In this document: in pieces, positions 38,451 to 40,861 of the stretch
How positions within the stretch are numbered: the stretch's first letter is position 1
Layout: each line of letters starts with the position of its first letter
Assembly: GCF_001552435.1 (NCBI RefSeq)
Contig: NZ_BCRE01000050.1
Span: forward strand, 1-40,861
Source of the DNA: Kribbia dieselivorans NBRC 106261
Lineage (GTDB): Bacteria > Actinomycetota > Actinomycetes > Actinomycetales > Dermatophilaceae
Reading direction: 5' to 3'
DNA length: 40,861 nt
The notes under the pieces: model-generated
What the model was told of the DNA's origin: nothing
Databases searched by the model: none
The model's input: only the letters and a program-made list of their open reading frames with translations
Position numbers and translations under genes: made by a program

Positions 38451-39383
38451 ATGCGTACTCCACAGGTTGAACCCGCCGCTGGGCTGCCGGCCCGCGTGAC
38501 GATCTACGAGGTCGGCGCTCGCGACGGGCTCCAGAACGAGAAATCCGTCGTGCCGGTCGAGGTCAAGGCGGAGTTCGTACGCCGCCTGATCGCTGCTGGG
38601 CTCGGCACCGTCGAGACGACCTCCTTCGTCAACCCGACGTGGGTGCCGCAGCTCGCCGACGCCGCTGAGCTCCTTGAATTGCTCGGCGACGAGGGGCGAC
38701 GCCGCAACCGCCCGGTGCTCGTGCCGAACGAGCGTGGCCTGGACCGGGCTCTAGCCTCCGGAGTCGAGGCCATCGCCGTGTTCGCGTCGGCGACCGAGAC
38801 GTTCGCGCAGAAAAACCTCAACTCCACGCTCGACGGCCAGTTCGACATGTTCACCCCGACGGTCAAGCGCGCCAAGGACGCCGGCCTGTGGGTACGCGGC
38901 TACGTCTCCATGTGCTTCGGTGATCCGTGGGAGGGCGACGTCGACATCGCCCAGGTCGTCGACGTCGCGGTGCGCCTCATGAAACTCGGGTGCGACGAGC
39001 TCTCCCTCGGCGACACCATCGGCGTGGCCACGGTCGGCCAGGTCGAGCGGCTCCTCGCGGCATTGCAGGAGCGCGGTATCGACATTTCTCGGATCGCCGT
39101 GCACTTCCACGACACGTACGGCCAGGCCTTGGCGAACACCATGGCCGCGCTGCGGGCGGGCGTGACGATCGTCGACTCCTCCGCCGGTGGCCTGGGCGGA
39201 TGCCCGTACGCGAAGTCGGCCACCGGCAACCTCGCCACCGAGGACCTCGTGTGGGCGCTGCACGGCGCCGGCGTGGAGACCGGCGTCGACCTGGACGCGC
39301 TCGTCGAGACCTCGGTCTGGATGGCGCAGCAGCTCGGTCGCCCCTCCGCCAGCGGCGTCGTCAAGGCGCTCGCCGGCGCCTGA
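38451..39383 (+). CDS. Hydroxymethylglutaryl-CoA lyase-like protein (310 aa)
   Basis: This is a DRE-TIM metallolyase that should cleave HMG-CoA to acetyl-CoA and acetoacetate in leucine degradation. The catalytic pattern is present: VGARDGLQNEKSVVP, TSFVNPTWVPQLADA, the metal His pair in AVHFHDTYGQALAN, and the Cys loop GGLGGCPYAKSATGNLATED. Length suits a bacterial HMGCL. The start is uncertain: GGAGG is only one base from ATG 38451, so the gene may be leaderless, and the conserved core begins at VTIYEVG (residue 16). No other leucine-catabolic genes are visible nearby. Confidence 0.9.
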   Translation: MRTPQVEPAAGLPARVTIYEVGARDGLQNEKSVVPVEVKAEFVRRLIAAGLGTVETTSFVNPTWVPQLADAAELLELLGDEGRRRNRPVLVPNERGLDRALASGVEAIAVFASATETFAQKNLNSTLDGQFDMFTPTVKRAKDAGLWVRGYVSMCFGDPWEGDVDIAQVVDVAVRLMKLGCDELSLGDTIGVATVGQVERLLAALQERGIDISRIAVHFHDTYGQALANTMAALRAGVTIVDSSAGGLGGCPYAKSATGNLATEDLVWALHGAGVETGVDLDALVETSVWMAQQLGRPSASGVVKALAGA

Positions 39384-39413
39384 GCCGGCCCGAACTCCTC
39401 GCACCCAACCCGT

Positions 39414-39476
39414 CGCCGAGTGGTCAATCCTTGCGACGTAACGGTCCGTTATGTCGCAAGGATTGACCACTCGGCG
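39414..39476. terminator. Long hairpin, family C
   Basis: CGCCGAGTGGTCAATCCTTG starts the left arm, and its complement ends at 39476. Pairing continues inward through GACGTAACG with one G-U wobble to a 3-base loop, about 30 pairs. It lies between the convergent ends of two genes. No T-tract is present. The outer CGCCGAGTG closing sequence equals that of hairpin 33087-33149. Confidence 0.7.
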
Positions 39477-39492
39477 TGAGGGGGCGGCCCAC

Positions 39493-40861
39493 CTACTCCG
39501 GGGCGACGCCGGTGATGCGGTGCACCGACAGCACCTGTTCCACCCCGTCGACGGAGCCGCGCACCCGGCCGCCCTCGATCGACCGTGGGTAGAACAGCAC
39601 GCGGATCACCTGCCCGAGCGCGTTGCTGTGCCCGACCCACACCCCGCGCTGCTCGGCCGCCGCCTCGCGCAGCACCGCCAGACTCTGCGTCGGGTCGCTC
39701 GCCGGGATCGACGGACCCTGCCGTGCCGCCGCCGCCTTGAGATTGGCGTCACTGCGGGCCTGCCCCACGCGCAGTGACTCGATCGTCGCCGAGATCACCG
39801 CGTCATCGACGTTCGACACGATCGGAGCGCTGTGATTGGCCGGCGTCGTCAACCGGCCCGCGCGTCGCCGCGCGCCCGGCCGTACGACGATCCCGCCCGC
39901 GTTCTCTCGCACCGGTGACGCCCCGACCTCGCGCAGCGCCGGGATGACCATCGACGGGTCCAACGGGCTGATCACCACCGTCGGCGCGATCTGGTGCAAC
40001 CCGAGATGGCTCAACTCCCGCAGCGCGAGCAACCCGGCCAAGCTGCCCGGATCGTCGCTGCGCAGGTAACTCCCCGCGCCACCGACCCGCAGCCGTCCGT
40101 GCCGCCGCGCCACGTCGCGCACGAGGTACTCCACGGTCTGCGGCAGCGCCGCCGTGGCCGACTCAGCCAGCGCGGCGAGCACGCTCTCGGCGCTCTCCCC
40201 AGCGTCCAACGCGCGCCGCACACTGGCCTCCGACAGCCGATGCACCGTCGCTCCGCCGCGCGACTCGAGGTCGGAGACCAGCCGCAGGAACCGGTCGAGC
40301 CGACCCACCACCGGCCCGGGCGCGATGATCGTCAGGTCCGCCTGCACGTGGACCCTCTCGACGATCTCCGGCAGCCAGCCGCGCAGCTCGGTGGCGAGGT
40401 CATCGCGGTCCTGCGTGCCGACGGGCACCTCCATCGACCCGTGCGCCAGCAGCGCCCGCCCCGCCCCCGACAACGCCCCACGCGCCGTGACCCCGAGCAA
40501 TGCCGCCGGGCGCAGGATCCCCTCGACGATCGTGTCCGGATCCTTCGGCATCCGCCGCGGCCGCGCGTGCCGCAACTGCGCCACGACCCCCTCGACGTCG
40601 ATCGAGACTCCGGTCGGCAGCGCCGCGAGCACCTGCAGCACCTCGAGGCGCAACGAACGCACCGGCGGCCATTGCACCTCGGCGCCGAGCGCGTTGATCG
40701 CCCCGGTGCGCAGCGGTTGCCCCACGCGCGCGGCGAACCGCAGCGACGGCAGCCACGTGCGCAGGAGCGTCGCCCACCGGCCGGCGAGGTCGGCGTCGAG
40801 CCACTCCTCGACGGCGGCCGTGGGCCGCCACGACGGGTCGGCCTCCTCGTCGTCGGCGATG
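39493..40861 (-). CDS. Helicase-associated protein, XPB/Ssl2-like domain (5' end outside window)
   Basis: The frame is open to the window edge, giving 455 visible C-terminal residues. The first visible part (EEWLDADLAGRWATLLRTWL) and the central VHVQADLTIIAPGPVVGRLD / FLRLVSDLESRGGATVHRLS block match the actinobacterial 'helicase-associated' family, usually about 750-800 residues and encoded close to XPB. It lacks helicase motifs. It ends with a WYL-like region (VIRVLFYPRSIEGGRVRGSV). A role as XPB partner or DNA-binding accessory is inferred from family context. A GTG or ATG inside the window at 40725 is not the start, because the upstream sequence is in-family. Confidence 0.88.
   Translation of the reverse strand, partial: IADDEEADPSWRPTAAVEEWLDADLAGRWATLLRTWLPSLRFAARVGQPLRTGAINALGAEVQWPPVRSLRLEVLQVLAALPTGVSIDVEGVVAQLRHARPRRMPKDPDTIVEGILRPAALLGVTARGALSGAGRALLAHGSMEVPVGTQDRDDLATELRGWLPEIVERVHVQADLTIIAPGPVVGRLDRFLRLVSDLESRGGATVHRLSEASVRRALDAGESAESVLAALAESATAALPQTVEYLVRDVARRHGRLRVGGAGSYLRSDDPGSLAGLLALRELSHLGLHQIAPTVVISPLDPSMVIPALREVGASPVRENAGGIVVRPGARRRAGRLTTPANHSAPIVSNVDDAVISATIESLRVGQARSDANLKAAAARQGPSIPASDPTQSLAVLREAAAEQRGVWVGHSNALGQVIRVLFYPRSIEGGRVRGSVDGVEQVLSVHRITGVAPE

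Overview
The window is GC-rich and reads as an actinobacterial chromosome. Evidence includes many GTG starts, ATGA/GTGA coupled genes, likely leaderless genes, an XPB-type repair helicase with a separate helicase-associated partner, and Cd/Pb sensors matching mycobacterial CmtR in length and cysteine positions. A member of the Micrococcales is my guess, at low confidence. I see no rRNA, tRNA or CRISPR array.

Region 1 (1-10027) is the distal part of an extracellular contractile injection system (eCIS, a phage-tail-like particle of the Afp/PVC/Streptomyces CIS group). In order it holds the end of an upstream gene, a gp19-type tube protein, a LysM tube/baseplate adaptor, a VgrG-like spike, a PAAR tip, a gp25 wedge protein, a baseplate J protein, a tail protein I-like protein and a membrane zinc-ribbon/discoidin protein. 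A convergent MalT/BTAD-type regulator follows. The zinc-ribbon gene has one in-frame amber codon and the regulator has a one-base frameshift.

Region 2 (about 10394-21346) is a metal-resistance and transposition island. It has two cmtR-cadD modules in opposite orientation, one with a P1B-type ATPase between its genes. Between them lie divergent merR/merA and an arsR-CDF-small membrane protein operon. At its right end are a serine resolvase, a Tn552/Tn5053-type DDE transposase (TniA) and its AAA ATPase (TniB). The island sits in what would otherwise be a short divergent intergenic region between the eCIS regulator and a predicted eCIS cargo gene.

Region 3 (21561-27672) continues the eCIS neighbourhood. 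It has a cargo protein with a 2-oxoglutarate/Fe(II) oxygenase-like motif set, a flavodoxin, a peptidoglycan-binding/M15-like protein, a three-gene DUF2589 cluster, and two tandemly duplicated small membrane proteins.

Region 4 (27777-40861) looks chromosomal. It has an ABC-2 exporter whose ATPase gene is frameshifted, two paralogous secreted CARDB-repeat proteins on either side of the XPB helicase gene, a DUF4190-like membrane protein, an HMG-CoA lyase-like gene, and a helicase-associated protein cut by the window edge. Long, near-perfect inverted repeats lie between these units. One pair brackets the ABC operon and another brackets the helicase gene.
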